From contig MBPM02000068.1 in the NCBI GenBank assembly GCA_001695595.3, positions 415,806-479,805 on the forward strand: DNA of 64,000 nt, read 5' to 3'. The notes below the pieces were generated by a model, which saw only the letters and a list, made by a program, of their open reading frames with translations, did not search any database and was not told the origin of the DNA. This document shows positions 1 through 11,365 of the stretch, one piece after another; within the stretch, counting starts at the first letter, position 1, and each line of letters opens with the position of its first letter. The translations under genes were made by a program, and so were the position numbers. The stretch is from Plasmopara viticola. Lineage: Eukaryota; Oomycota; Peronosporomycetes; Peronosporales; Peronosporaceae.

Positions 1-1085
1 ATACTTAATGATAAAATGTACATTGTCATTCAGTGATGTTTTATTGATTGCTTTCAGCGTGCAGCACCAACAGGCTATCTTTGTTGTTACGCCGCGTGAT
101 CGATCAGTTGTGATCATTCGCATTCGTTTTTATTTATCAAAGAGTGGAGATTAAAAGCCCTTTCTCTTTCTAGTTACAGCATCTACCGATACATTTATCT
201 ACACTTTAAGCGGTGCAATGTTATGATAGGTTCCCGAACGTTGTACGGTGTCCACCGTGCCGTAGCACTCGTGACGTATATTCCCTATAAAAGGCAGGTA
301 AGATCACCCAGTTTCTGGCCAAATAGGTAGTAGGATATATAGATTGCAAATTGAAGACTGGTTTATCCGGTAGAGAATTTCTTACCTCTAATTCCAGAAA
401 ACTATGAGAGACCTAAAGTCATCTCGTTGGCTACCGCAAAATAAGCGTCAAATTTCTCCCCTTCGACTGGGCAATTATGTATAAGAACCTTCGATAAATG
501 GTGACCAAGGGACTAAATTTTTAATGCCGCTGGTTTAGGGCCGTGCCAATTTTCGTCAAAAGGTCTTAAAACAAGTTGTCGTCCTTGACGTGTCAATTTA
601 CTCTTTTAAAAGCGAGTCAGATGAGAAGCCCGGTATCAGCTGGCCGATCAAGATTATGGCGTCGTTTAACACGCTCGTTTTCATTCTCCAGACAAGGGCT
701 TTTCATAGGGCATCCTCCTTTCCATGATATTACGTTTCTCATTTTAGTGTAATTAAAGTCAGTTCCAAAAGAAAACCTGCTAACGATACTTTTTACCAAA
801 ACTGGTGGAAAAGGTCGAGCTCAACAAAATCTGTAAGTAAAGCAATTGTCAGCACGGTACGTTTTTGATAGGCTTGCACGGCTTGCAATGTCATGCGATT
901 CTCGCAGGAAGGCAATGGATTAAACTTCGATCAAACACAGAACAGTTCAGATTCAGAATAAACTCCTAGTTGCCTACAGTTTTTAATTATTAGGGCAAGG
1001 CGATTTGGCTTGCGGGCTTGTAACCTAATTTAACCTAAAGGAAGATCCGAAAATGCCAACGCACTATCAATTAATTGACGAATTC
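1..1085. other. Gene-free flank
   Basis: No convincing coding region, tRNA or repeat is seen here. The longest open frames are short, start on non-ATG codons or have no recognisable composition. It is the 3' flank of the minus-strand LEA-like gene that ends at 1086. Confidence 0.5.
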
Positions 1086-2433
1086 CTATTCCATCGCATG
1101 ATTGGCTTTGCTCTTGATCGAGTCCGTTGCTTTCCCAGCATTATCCTCGATCGTCTTTTTTGTGTCTCCCATCTTTTCTTTGGTCTTGTTAGTCGCTTCA
1201 CCAGCCGCGTCCTTTGTCTGATGTGCCTTGTCTTTCGCGAAGTCGGTCACTTCACCGGCTCTTTGTCGAGCGGCTCCAGTTTTCTCTTTTGCCATCTCCG
1301 TCCCTTGGCCAGCTTTGCTTTTTGCCATTTCTGACAAGTCGCTAGCCTTGTCTCGTGCCGCTCCAGTTTTCTCTTTCGCCATTTTGGTAGCCTGGCTAGC
1401 CCTGTCCTTTGTCATTCCCTTCGCGTCACCAGCCTTGTCCTTCAATTGATCGGCTTTTTCTTTTGCCACGTCTTTCAATTCCCCAGCCTTCTCTTCGGTC
1501 TTCTCCGTAGCCATGCCAATCGCCTCCTTGCCCTTCTCGGCTGCGTTAGTAAAGGTCTGCTGTACCTCATTTTTCTTGGCAACGGCTGCTCCTATAACAG
1601 TTGAGCCCTTCGCCTCAACGCTTTGGGCTGTTTCTGAATTCTGAGCCGCCAGCTTAGCGTTCTGTAGCGTCTCGGAAATATAGTTCACACTTTCAGTCAC
1701 AATGTCCACAGTCGTTGCAGTTAATTTACAACCAAGGCCACCCGTAATGGTCGAGTCAACTTTGACTGCCGCAGCCGTCACACCCAAGCGGGCGTCCAAG
1801 TCGCGAACCTTTTGGACGACTCCTTCCGCCACGCTGCACACTCCCAGCTTCTCGTCGCCAAACTCGGCGGCACGTACTGCCTCACCCACGACCACTTGGG
1901 CACCATAAGTAGCTTGGCCAGCCATATTGCCAATAGCGTCGCGCAACCTTGTCAATTGTTCATTCGCCGTCTCCACGGCGTCAGTGGCATGTTGACGACC
2001 ACTATTGACAAAGTGCTGCAACGATTCTAGCCCATGCTGGCCACGCGAGCCCCCATACTTATCGTCGTAAGCAATCGCTTCCTTTTGCAGAGTGTCTAGA
2101 GAATCACGAATGGCGTGCATCCCATCCAACGCCACTGGAACTGATCGCTCGGACAAATCCTGACCCTGGGTCTTCAACTTCTGCGTGGCTGAACGCGAAG
2201 CGTCGAGCGCCGACTTCAGATACTCACCAGCTGGCTCAAAGCCTTCGTGATTATTCCCATATTCCTCAACACGCTTAGTTAACTGGAAGCGTTACATTTA
2301 ATTAGCAAAACCTTTCATCACAATTGTATATCTGTTGAGAATAACGCACCTCCGTCAGATAGGAATCAGCTTTCTGCGTCGTGAGATGAATTTGCTCTCT
2401 GGCACGATCAATGTCTTGCTGATGGGCGCTCAT
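1086..2433 (-). CDS. LEA-like helix-rich protein, two exons
   Basis: Predicted protein of 426 residues from exons 2433-2350 and 2282-1086. The 67-nt intron (2283-2349) has a GTGCGT donor and a CCAG acceptor and joins the frame in phase 0. The start is the ATG at 2433 (MSAHQQDIDRAR). The C-terminal third is a run of degenerate 11-residue repeats rich in Ala, Lys, Glu, Thr and Gly (for example AKEKTGAARDKA, AKDKAHQTKDAAGE), which is the hallmark of group 3 (LEA_4) late embryogenesis abundant proteins. The N-terminal half is also helix-prone but lacks that repeat. No signal peptide or membrane span is evident, so a cytosolic protein is likely. LEA_4 proteins are known to protect membranes and proteins during water loss; a role in spore survival is inference. 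It lies 5.5 kb from two other helix-rich genes on the opposite strand. Family call fairly sure; function unproven. Confidence 0.8.
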
Positions 2434-2476
2434 ATTGCTCGGTGTGTTCTTAAGTGTTGCTTGTGGCTGAAGCGGT

Positions 2477-2490
2477 AAATCGCACAATGA
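2477..2490 (-). promoter_or_regulatory. Candidate oomycete initiator for LEA-like gene
   Basis: Minus-strand TCATTGTGCGATTT lies 44 nt upstream of the ATG. It fits an oomycete initiator (TCAYTYY-like) followed by a T-rich flanking element, allowing one mismatch. Assignment is by pattern only. Confidence 0.4.
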
Positions 2491-2499
2491 AAATGATTT

Positions 2500-5400
2500 A
2501 AATGCAGACGACCAAAGCGCACCGTTAAGTTTGACCACGATTTTTCAGCATGCACCTTGTCCCAAGAAGTGATGGGTGGGTCCGATTGACGAATAGATGA
2601 TGACAACGGCCATCTTCCCTGCGAACGGGTGCGGAGGCCTACTATAAAGTCGGATAAAAGCTTTTGCTCTGTAAGAGAACTCTACATTGCAAGTTGAAGC
2701 CATTAAAATGTCGAAACCGAAAAAGTCTTTTCGACTGCTAGACTTAGTGGATTCGTCTAGATAGTCGAGCGTCCAAAGTATCTACTTGACGGCAAGGCTC
2801 AAGGAGTGCTTACGACTACTTACTACCTACAACAGTGTCGTCTTATGATGACTGCTTTGCAGCCTCAGGATCGCGACTTTAGACTTGTGTTCGTAGAGCT
2901 TTCATTCATGCTCTAGGAAAAGGTGGGAGAAGCCGGAACAAACTTTAACCGGTGATTAATTAATCTCAATCTGGCCGTTAGAAATGGAAAAGAAAAGTGA
3001 TTACGTTTCGTACGTCTGCGTTTTGTTAATTGAAGAGAGCAATTCATCATTTTTGCTAGCAAACGCGACAATTTGATGTAGTTGGAAAATGGTTTTTAGG
3101 TCACAAAGTTGACGTCGTACTACGGGTCGTTCTTTGGTCTACTGTATTTGCTTGCATATATAAATTGGCGGCTCGATGCTGACACAAATGGGAAAACCAA
3201 AATCACCGCGACCAAGAAAAGAAATTTTTAGCAAAGTCACCGTTCGAATGGACGTCATGTTCGTTGATCAAGCCGATAAATAAGCTTAAGCTTCACACCC
3301 AGGTCGATTTTGACCGTGCGATAATTGAATCATCCCAATACCCAGTGCTCTCTATTAAAGTATCCAAACAGTCTATTTCAGTTGATCGCAATCATTTGAT
3401 GGCGTGTACGACGCCATCAACGGTTGACATAACGGGCCTAAGTCAACCAAGACTTGAAAAGAATTTCCGTACCATTCTCATGTGCGTGTACAGTCAACAG
3501 CCCATTGCTACTAGTTTATCATTCAAGAGCTGTCAAGCTTTCAGAGGCGAAAGTTTATCATGATGCGTATTAGCTACACATTTACTATGAAAACTGAGAG
3601 CTACCCTAGAAGGACATCCTTGCCTTTTTTGTGGCCAGCGTTTCTCTGGATCTTAAATCTACCAGTGACGTTAAAGTCCTTGGACGAGAGGGATGTCTAC
3701 TTCGCCGGGCTTGGCACAACCTTTGTGATCTTTTTTAACGCAGCTAATTCTGATGTTGCTTTGATCGAGCAATACTTATGCTTGTTGGCACAACATTCGA
3801 GTCAGCTGGCGTACATTAACCAATACTCTGGATAAAAAGCGGTAGTTTCTTATTTAATGATCGAACACCTTTAACTATGCGTCTAAAAATCCATCTTCCT
3901 GCTTGTCTTAAAGAAAATCTTGGACGGATGCAATCGCACTCTTTGCCATGTTAATTGCATTTGGCCGACTCTGTGCGAGGTCAGATAATTGTAACCACAA
4001 GTAAAATGAGCTCACATTCAAGGTCAGAGATTAGAAAGTTTTCAGGTCCCACTACTCTGTGTTTTCTTCGTCTTAATTTAGTGAATCTCTAAATTATTAA
4101 GCTAAGTGGGTATAAAGCATCTAGATGTGCGAATCGCATTATAAAGTGCTAACTTAATTATTGATAGCTTGTAAACCCACGATTGCATGCCTCAGCACAC
4201 ATTTCACGGCTCATTCTCTTTTTCTGACTGAATAATCTACCACTGAGGGTCTCAAAATAAGCCTTCGTGTTCATAAAGTACTGTGTACATTCACACTGTT
4301 CTAAAACATCCTTGCTGTTTGCGTCACAGTCATGATGGCTGGAGCAGGTGCCAAGCGTGTAAGTGGCGCATACAAACCATAGATGTGCCACCTACACGAT
4401 TGGCACCTGCTAAATTTATTAGCAGTACACCCATGTTGCTAATGAGCAAAAACAAAGTTGAGGCTTATGAGCTTACTAGTAGTGGCTTCTGTATATGCGT
4501 CGGCGTAAGAGCCGCAGGAAAGACTGTCTGACAGTCACCACAGATCTTGATACAAACGCCCAATTCACTTGCACACGTGGGAACACCAGGATGTTGTAGA
4601 GACCGTGAAACACAAATCTAGGCCGAAAAAGCAGCTAGTTGGAGCATTTTATTATTTTAACGAACAAAGTACTTACCTTTTGGCGTTCGCAGCCGCGACT
4701 TGGGCTCGATCTGCAAGATTCAACGTATAGTCGAGTAGACCGTCTGCGCACTTCAAGCGATGCAGTTGCAATATACATCGAAAAGTTAGTCCCTCATTTT
4801 GTCGATCTTCACGTTTAGTTCTAAGCTATTGTTCGTTTATAAGTCTGACAAATCCGTTCGTCTATAGAGCTTAAGAACCGGCTCATGTGGTCCAATTACA
4901 GCCTGGACTGCGCCAATGTGCATTGGCAAGCACATCGGTTTTTGCAGACTTGTATATATTCTGGAGGTTATGTCTGAAACAGGCTTTGCTTTTTTGTAGG
5001 TGCAAGAGGAGCGTGTTATACGTACAGCAAAGCAGTCTTTATGCCTACCACAAAATGCATCTTAGCGCTTTCAAAGAGTGATCACATGTGTAGTTGTGGC
5101 TTAATTGCGTCCTTGGATGTTCAGATATTTGTAAGGGACGAATCTGCAGCCGTAAAGCATATGGCACCTAACTATGACGTTACCATCTTGTCTGTAGCGC
5201 TTTCAGAAGGCAATCCTGCCATCAGAATTGGATACTCGCCAAGGAAGGCTTCAAAGACGTCGTCACATCAATTTACGCAAGAAATATTAGTATCTTCAAT
5301 AGCTTCGATGTCTTTCTGGGGCGTACGCATGCCTAAGTTTTCTTTTTATGGATATGTAAGGTGTAGCGGCACCTAGTAGCCTTCTTTGTTCATCGTTAGA

Positions 5401-6030
5401 TAATTTCGCTGCCTTTTGTTCATTGTGATGACATACGTACCAACGTCTAGATTATTCATCTAACTATTATTGGATGTGATCCAAGTCTTAGCTGGTGAGT
5501 CCGCTAGGTAAAGCGACCATCTGCCTCAAGAAGAGATTCTTTTTCGAAAATTCCGAATATAAAGCGGGTTTCAATGCACGACAAGCAGTTGACATACTGA
5601 AGTATTTTAGAGTTTACCGCCATGAAAATTCCCTGTGAAAATTGCAGAGTTTAGTGTAGTGCACATGGTCAAAGATCTAGTAATTACTATCTAGCATAGT
5701 GTTACGGGGTCACACAGCACCTTGCAAAAAGAAGGCGTGCAAATTGTGCTGAAGATCTTTCGATCAAGATTGTCCTTGATTTCCCGATTGCCCCCTACCC
5801 CAAGTGCTATGATTGATAATCCTGATTAAAGTTCCGTTCACGCCTGGTCTTGACAATGTGAAGTTTATGGAAGAGCGTTGTCAAATGTTCTTGAGAGCAA
5901 CATAAAACTAGCGAATGAACAAATTTATCAAAACCTTCCTGTATGGAAGTCGAGCTCGGGTCAGACTTGACAGGCGACAATTTTTACTACAATACTGACA
6001 GGAAAAACTATGCTACAATCACCAACCAAG
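2500..6030. other. Gene-poor stretch
   Basis: No supported gene. Open frames up to about 110 codons occur on both strands but have no recognisable motif. A cysteine-containing minus-strand frame at 4158-4391 overlaps a strong inverted repeat and is not called as a gene. The inverted repeat at 4343-4411 is listed separately. Confidence 0.45.
4343..4411. repeat. Long imperfect inverted repeat (hairpin)
   Basis: Two 29-nt arms (4343-4371 and 4383-4411) are reverse complements at 26 of 29 positions, separated by 11 nt. The arms begin AGCAGGTGCCAA and end with its complement. One mismatch would be a G-U pair in RNA. A transcript could form a near-perfect 29-bp stem. No transposon ends or target duplications were noticed. 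It may be a small-RNA precursor, a foldback relic or a chance local inversion. Confidence 0.7.
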
Positions 6031-6039
6031 TTATAAATG

Positions 6040-6240
6040 TCTCTCACGATACTCACAAACAACTACGCTTTGCTAAACCATACATTTCTGCCGCCACATA
6101 CTATACTCACACATCTTCTTACACGCGCTTAGAAGCCTTTTGTATAGCTCATAAGCTTGCAAAATTCTATGCCTGTCTAACCGACCAGTATCACATCACA
6201 CTGCTTCCAATAGAGTCTAGATTGCACACTTATGGGATAC
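6040..6240 (-). repeat. Dispersed copy of tRNA-array upstream module
   Basis: Read on the minus strand, this follows the order of the module found upstream of each tRNA-Asp in the 32-39 kb array: a GATACTGGTCG-like block, GACAGGCA, GAGCTATACAAAAGGC (array GAGCTGTATAAATGGC) and then GTGTGAGTATAGTATGTGGCGGCAG. It is clearly diverged. No tRNA-like part was recognised next to it. Ends are approximate. Confidence 0.6.
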
Positions 6241-6899
6241 AATTGCAGAGAAACGATTTTGGAGGTCGTTTGTTGAACGAGGCTTGCGCGGTGAAGTCGG
6301 TGAGGGAGGAGTCTTAGTTGCTTTGAGCAAATTGAGAAGTGATATCAAGAGGAGGGCTCTAACGTATTTCTGCCTTGCTACACCCTAACAGGTGGCTTTC
6401 AATCATCTACTGCGAACATTTAAAGGCCATCAGTCTTTTTTACTTTACCTGGCTCCTTACACATCCTGTTATAAAAGCTCTTTAACTTATAATGATTACG
6501 AGAAATCCTTCTGGTATGCGCCTATTCGTATGGATAGTACCAATGCATACTCATTTTCGAGATATTGTGTTTATATGACATAGTGACCGTACCCGCAGAT
6601 CTGTCGGTGACAATGGCTACACCGCGATAAGTACATTGTCTTTTCAACAGCCTGACTGACGTTGGCTGTAGGGATCTGAATGCAAGCCTCTCTAGTAAAA
6701 TTCTTGGTCGTATTAGTATATTCCTGATGACGAGCTCTCGAGTGATTGCTTAATCAGCAATTCGTGATCTTGATGAAGTGAAAATCCCCTCTTTTTCTTT
6801 AAAAATGAGCAAATAACAGATGAGCGAACGTGACCAAAGGAACCTTTATTGAACTCGAGATACTTACCTTTATACGACGACAAGCGTCATACACACATA
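6241..6899. other. Gene-free stretch between module copies
   Basis: Nothing recognisable was seen between the two minus-strand module copies. Short open frames here have no ATG-linked coding signal. Confidence 0.4.
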
Positions 6900-7090
6900 C
6901 AAATATAAGTGCCACACACGATACTCACACATTATCAAATTATTTATTTCTGCCGCCACATCCTTTGCTCGCCATGCCTCCACAAGCCCTCTATGCAGCT
7001 CACCAGCTTGCCAAAAGAGTATGCTTATCTGACCGGTACCCGATACGGTCCACGCATTCTACTGCTGCTTGCACTATTATTTTTCGTCAT
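6900..7090 (-). repeat. Second dispersed copy of upstream module
   Basis: Minus-strand copy of the same module as at 6040-6240. It shows GGTACCGGTCAGATAAGCA, CTTTTGGCAAGCTGGTGAGC and the GGCAGAAATA end in the order seen in the array. It is diverged and has no recognised tRNA part. Having two copies in the same orientation about 0.85 kb apart suggests an old tandem remnant. Confidence 0.55.
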
Positions 7091-7919
7091 AATCGAGCAG
7101 TGGGCTTAGTCGAGTTGCCGTCTCATTGCTGAAGTGCTTATGCATACAACTATAATGCTTTCTCCGCTTTGGATTCGACCTGCGGAATGCGATGAATCAG
7201 TTGCGCTTCGAGAAAATAAAGATCACGTTCGGCGCAGATGTGCCCTGTGAGTGTGCGTACGAACAGTACGGCAAACATATAGATGTGCAGTGGAAAGGTG
7301 TGCTTTTTTTGGGCGGGAAGTAGCTAAAATACCTGATCGATTAAATTTGCTACAAATGTGACATGACTTTGGTGGCACTGCCCGCTATGCATAAATTAAA
7401 TACCGTATGAATAGCAGTTCGCAAACTAGGCTTCGCTAATGTGCCACATACCCTACCTATCACCCTAAAAAGTATTTGGCGTAATTTCAAGCATAGCAAA
7501 ATAACTTCAGCTGTATAGCACAAGTCATATCCTTCGCGGTTGCTGAACAAACCCTGGCCAATCAAGCACTAACGGTTACATGCGTGGAGATTGAGACAAC
7601 TGCATGTTTTTTGCTTGGGCAAGGCAAGGTGTATTCCAGAAGAGAAAAAATTTCCAATTTAATTGACACGGCTCCCTGAAAATATGCATGACCATAACAT
7701 GATCATACCCGTCAAACGTGTGGTCCACCTTTTTTTATGAGCGCAAATCGATATTTATCTTGTAGGTAGTGCGGATAATGATTGGGTTACGATTTAGTGG
7801 GAGCTGAACGGCAGTCTAAAATTTGGGATGAACACTTAACGGCAAAGTTTCATTTTTTTCTCGCAAAACCGTTTTTCCAGGCACGAAAAACTCTAGATGG
7901 AGGCAAGCATAATCTCTTC
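7091..7919. other. Gene-free stretch upstream of LEA-like gene 2
   Basis: No gene is supported. The open frame that runs into the gene at 7974 begins at 7782, but its extra 64 residues lack the composition of the protein and are absent from the paralogue, so they are treated as 5' leader. Confidence 0.45.
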
Positions 7920-7933
7920 TCATTTTCAATTTC
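7920..7933 (+). promoter_or_regulatory. Candidate oomycete initiator
   Basis: TCATTTTCAATTTC lies 54 nt upstream of the ATG at 7974 and resembles an oomycete initiator plus T-rich flanking element. A second T-rich TTTCATTTTTTTC block lies at about 7848. Pattern match only. Confidence 0.35.
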
Positions 7934-7973
7934 AATTCCAAGCACTCCAAGCACAACTCCGAACGAATTGACA

Positions 7974-8684
7974 ATGGCGATCTCTGATAGCTTAAGCAAC
8001 TCCACCCACGAAGACTACTCTAAACTACACGAAATGCTGGAAAATAGTGCAAATGAGGCCTCAAGCTATCTTGACTCGCTCAAGTCCAAGTTCAACGACT
8101 ACGACAACTCCAACAAATCTGCGAAGGAGACTACCACGTCTTATTTTCAAAGTGCCATGGACCGTGCTAGAGCATCGGTGGATGAGTTCAAAAAGTCTGG
8201 AGAAAGCCTTCGCAAAGAAGGTAATAACGCATCGGACTCCGCTGTCAACGCTGCCAAGCGTTCCATGGAGCAAACGGGGTCGGCACTTGACAATCTTGGC
8301 AAATCTGCGCAGGATTACGATCAAAAGATGCGTGACTCGCTCAGCTCGCACGTAGACAACGCCAAAGACAGCGGTTCCTCGACACTGTCGTCTCTGCAAA
8401 ATTCTATTTCTTCTCTTATCAGTTCAACGCGCGATTCGACATTCCATGGCTTTGAGGCGCTTCAAAGTCAATTTGTAGCTACTCAAAAGTCAATGGGAGA
8501 AAAGGCATCCGCTGCAGCTGACAGTGTTTCCAACAAAGGATCGGAGGCGTCGGAGAAACTCACATCGTCATCGAAGACTAGCGACCAAGACAATTTGTTG
8601 GACCGTGCGGCAGGAGCGGTATCGTCGGGACTGGACTACGTGTCGAGTAAGCTTCATAACTCCACGCCAGAAAATACCGTGTAG
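7974..8684 (+). CDS. LEA-like/apolipoprotein-like helical protein, paralogue 1
   Basis: Single-exon gene for a 236-residue protein. The ATG at 7974 was chosen because MAISDS aligns with the start of the neighbouring paralogue (MAISDN at 9776). The protein is hydrophilic, rich in Ser, Ala, Lys, Asp and Asn, almost free of Cys and Trp, and made of amphipathic-helix segments with repeated motifs such as SYLDSLKSKF, SYFQSAMDRARA and SMEQTGSALDNLG. No signal peptide or membrane span is seen. Composition and pattern resemble LEA-type or apolipoprotein-like helical proteins; no specific family could be named. With the gene at 9776 it forms a direct tandem pair about 1.1 kb apart, so local duplication is the simplest origin. 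The two share long identical blocks (for example SNKSAKETTTSYFQSAMDRA). Biochemical role unknown. Confidence 0.85.
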   Translation: MAISDSLSNSTHEDYSKLHEMLENSANEASSYLDSLKSKFNDYDNSNKSAKETTTSYFQSAMDRARASVDEFKKSGESLRKEGNNASDSAVNAAKRSMEQTGSALDNLGKSAQDYDQKMRDSLSSHVDNAKDSGSSTLSSLQNSISSLISSTRDSTFHGFEALQSQFVATQKSMGEKASAAADSVSNKGSEASEKLTSSSKTSDQDNLLDRAAGAVSSGLDYVSSKLHNSTPENTV

Positions 8685-8792
8685 ACGGATCGTAGGCAAA
8701 TTAATTTGTTCTGTTAAGCTTTTCGAATCCAATCTATTTTCCCATATATATGCAAGTAATTTTCGAATTCTGTAACATTTTTATAAACTAAG

Positions 8793-8929
8793 TACTAAGT
8801 TAAGCCGCCGAACGAGACCCTACGTATGCGGACACCACTCTATGCCGTGGACTAGCCAGACTTAGCCTAGCACGTGCATAACTTGGCAACGCGATAACGT
8901 AATACATCACATTACATTACTAAGTCAAG
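8793..8929 (+). mobile_element. Short retroposon, 5'-truncated copy C, with target duplications
   Basis: Residues 8805-8917 match the 3' third of the elements at 58881 and 60580 (from CCGCCGAACGAGACC to the ACATT-rich tail). The insert is flanked by 12-nt direct repeats, TACTAAGTTAAG (8793-8804) and TACTAAGTCAAG (8918-8929), differing at one base. Truncation at the 5' end, a simple-repeat 3' tail and target-site duplications are the signature of target-primed reverse transcription. No protein is encoded. Confidence 0.8.
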
Positions 8930-9690
8930 CGGATCATTTGAAAACGGTAGGAATATATTTTGTCAAACACCTGATTTTGATCACTCTAAATTCTTGTTTA
9001 ATGGGTGAAGAAGCGCAGATTAAATATCGCATATGCTGTATCATTTACAAAACCACCTTATATGTAAGACCATGACTCAAAACCTCAGCGAATCTTTCCG
9101 ACATCAAGGATGCAAAAAACGCTAAATATTTCATTCACCCGATTGATGCTGATGTACCTTCCGTTTATGTGAGTTGTAGCTTGATTTGACCATTTTCACA
9201 AGAAAGGAGCAATAGATGTGCTGTGACCGAGCGTTAAGCATTTGTATGCGGTAATTTTGGGCTTAATCAATTATTGTGAGATTATTTCTTACGCCAAAAT
9301 TGCACCAAAATCGTATTGCTTGAGCAGCAAAAAAAAATCAAATATCAATATCGTAACCAAACACATCTTCGAGCACAAACATTAATGTCAAGCACACTAC
9401 CATTGCGTTTTCTTCTTCGCCTCTTCCAAGATAAAGGTAACCACTTGTTAGATCTAGCGGTTAGCATCTGAATTATTTATCGTAAGCTCGTTTCCTTTCA
9501 GCCGCTCTGCTATACCCACACGACGAGTCACTGCGTCCTTCGTTTTATTACTTTCAAACACCCATCAAATCTAAGCGTCAGACTTCCGTTTCATCGCATC
9601 CATTAAACCATGATTTTTATACTGTTTCAAAATTACGGTTTTTTGCACCCATTAAGCGCTCTTCTCGCTATTGCTTTGGTCGTGTAGCAG
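8930..9690. other. Intergenic stretch between paralogues
   Basis: No gene, tRNA or repeat was recognised between the retroposon copy and the promoter region of the second paralogue. Confidence 0.45.
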
Positions 9691-9697
9691 TAGCATT

Positions 9698-9711
9698 TCA
9701 TTTCCACACTC
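9698..9711 (+). promoter_or_regulatory. Candidate oomycete initiator
   Basis: TCATTTCCACACTC, 78 nt upstream of the ATG at 9776, fits the TCAYTYY initiator core. The T-rich flanking part is weaker than at the other paralogue. Confidence 0.35.
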
Positions 9712-9775
9712 ACTTAAACAATTGATCCGAAGCGAGCAAGTCACATTTCCAATATCTCAAACTACTAACCCAACC

Positions 9776-10444
9776 ATGGCGATCTCCGACAACATCAACA
9801 ATACCTCCAACCAGGAATACTCCAAGCTTCATGAAATGATGGATAACGGTGCGAACGAGGCGTCGAGCTATCTTGACTCGCTTAAGTCTAAGTTTGCCGA
9901 CTACGACAAGTCTAATAAGTCTGCCAAAGAAACTACCACGTCTTACTTCCAAAGCGCCATGGATCGAGCTAGGGCAGCTGTTGATGAATTCAAGAAGTCA
10001 GCAGAAAACGTCCGCAACGAGGGAAACAACGTCTCGGACTCCGCCGTCGACGCCGCGAAGCGCTCAATGGAACATACGAAGACAACTCTTGACAACCTCG
10101 GAACGTCTGCGCACGAGTATGACCAGAAGTTGCGTGACTCTATTAATTCAAATGTGGACACTGCCAAAGACAAAGGTTCCTCGACACTATCGTCGTTGCA
10201 GGATTCCATTTCGTCACTAGTCAGCTCGACTCGCGACTCGACTTTTCACGGTTTCGAGGCATTGCAGAACCAGTTTGCGGCTACTAAAACAGCGATGGGG
10301 GAGCGTGCATCTGCTGCAGCTGACGGTATTTCCAATAAGGCGGCGGAGGTCTCGGACAAGCTCAAGCCCGAATCAAACGATTCGTTGTTGGACCGTGCGA
10401 AGGGTGCTGTGTCGTCAGGAGTGGAGTACGTAACGGGTAATTAA
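9776..10444 (+). CDS. LEA-like/apolipoprotein-like helical protein, paralogue 2
   Basis: Single-exon gene for a 222-residue protein starting at the ATG at 9776 (context CCAACCATGGCG). It is collinear with the protein at 7974 along almost its whole length. Shared blocks include NSANEASSYLDSLKSKF (here NGANEASSYLDSLKSKF), TTTSYFQSAMDRARA and SSTRDSTFHGFEALQ. It is shorter at the C-terminus, ending after VSSGVEYVTGN, where the paralogue continues with a Ser/Asn-rich tail. It is predicted to be mostly amphipathic helix with no signal peptide or membrane span, hence soluble or peripherally bound to a lipid surface. Function is unknown; stress or desiccation protection is inferred from composition alone. 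Downstream of the stop the DNA becomes AT-rich with no further gene for more than 4 kb. Confidence 0.85.
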   Translation: MAISDNINNTSNQEYSKLHEMMDNGANEASSYLDSLKSKFADYDKSNKSAKETTTSYFQSAMDRARAAVDEFKKSAENVRNEGNNVSDSAVDAAKRSMEHTKTTLDNLGTSAHEYDQKLRDSINSNVDTAKDKGSSTLSSLQDSISSLVSSTRDSTFHGFEALQNQFAATKTAMGERASAAADGISNKAAEVSDKLKPESNDSLLDRAKGAVSSGVEYVTGN

Positions 10445-10990
10445 AAAACAATTTCTTTAACCTTGGAAGCGCGTAGCAGCCGCGCGAATGGAAGGAAGTT
10501 GATGACACGATAAGACCTTACAATGATGGTTTATATTTCGAAGTATGAAGAGTACATGTCTGCTGTATTTGAACTTCTCTTACTTAATAGTGAAAATCTA
10601 ATTCAATATATCTTTACGCATTAATAATCACTGAAGACTAAAAAGTTAACAAAAAAGCAGTCTTGGCTTTAGTAAGAACTCTGACACTTTCAATAGCTCA
10701 GCAAACGCGGTTTGAAATTTTGAATAGTATGCCAAATAATATTGTATTTACAAGTATTTCTATGTTTGATTCAAATAGCTGGATTCGTAAAGCTCATTAC
10801 ACATAAATTTCTGAAATTGATACTAATAATCATCATACAATAGATCGTTGTAAATAAGCAGTCATGCTGATACACACATAATGCAAAAAAATGTGTCTAC
10901 AAAATTTTCTATCGTCATACAGCCTACGTTTATTCGACTGTTTAAAAACAGTATAGGACCATTAACATATTAAGGGTCCCATCGTAGTTT
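10445..10990. other. AT-rich gene-free stretch
   Basis: AT-rich sequence with no open frame of note and no recognised RNA or repeat. Confidence 0.5.
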
Positions 10991-10994
10991 TGTT

Positions 10995-11110
10995 GCATGA
11001 AGTGTGACAGGGTAGTGGCCGTTCAGACGTCAAAGTTTTTTGGCAACTAGGTGAGCTGTATAAAAGGCTTGTGAGCAAAGCATGTAGCAGCAGGAATAAT
11101 GAGAAATAGA
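10995..11110 (+). repeat. Dispersed copy of tRNA-array upstream module
   Basis: The block GGCAACTAGGTGAGCTGTATAAAAGGCTTGTGAGC..GCATGTAG is a diverged copy of the array module and is followed, as in the array, by a GAGTGGC block at about 11339 and then a tRNA-Asp-like relic at 11366. This is the only copy outside the main locus that keeps both halves of the unit. Confidence 0.65.
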
Positions 11111-11365
11111 TTTTTACTTAAGCATAAAGACCCGCTAGAGGTTTTATACACGAGAAGCTACTGAATTTTGCTGCTATGTTTTTTAGCCCGCACCCACTAG
11201 TACCTCTAGACGATGACATTATTAAACATTAATGGATAGGCTGGCATTTACGTGCAGGCGACCTTCACAGATGTATCGTGTCAACTATAAAAAAGACTTG
11301 AAGATAGTTGGCTTAAACACAACGAATTGCGATTATCATGAGTGGCCTATAGAACTTTGTTTGGC

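Noticed and set aside
1228..1449. Plus-strand frames opposite the LEA-like gene
   Set aside because: Shadow frames created by the biased codon pattern of the LEA repeats on the other strand.
4158..4391. Minus-strand cysteine-rich 77-codon frame, faintly like a WSC-type cysteine pattern
   Set aside because: Non-ATG start, no signal peptide, overlaps the inverted repeat, and the cysteine spacing is too loose to name a domain.
3264..5376. Possible RXLR-type effector genes among short frames
   Set aside because: None of the frames inspected had both a signal peptide and an RxLR motif in the expected place.
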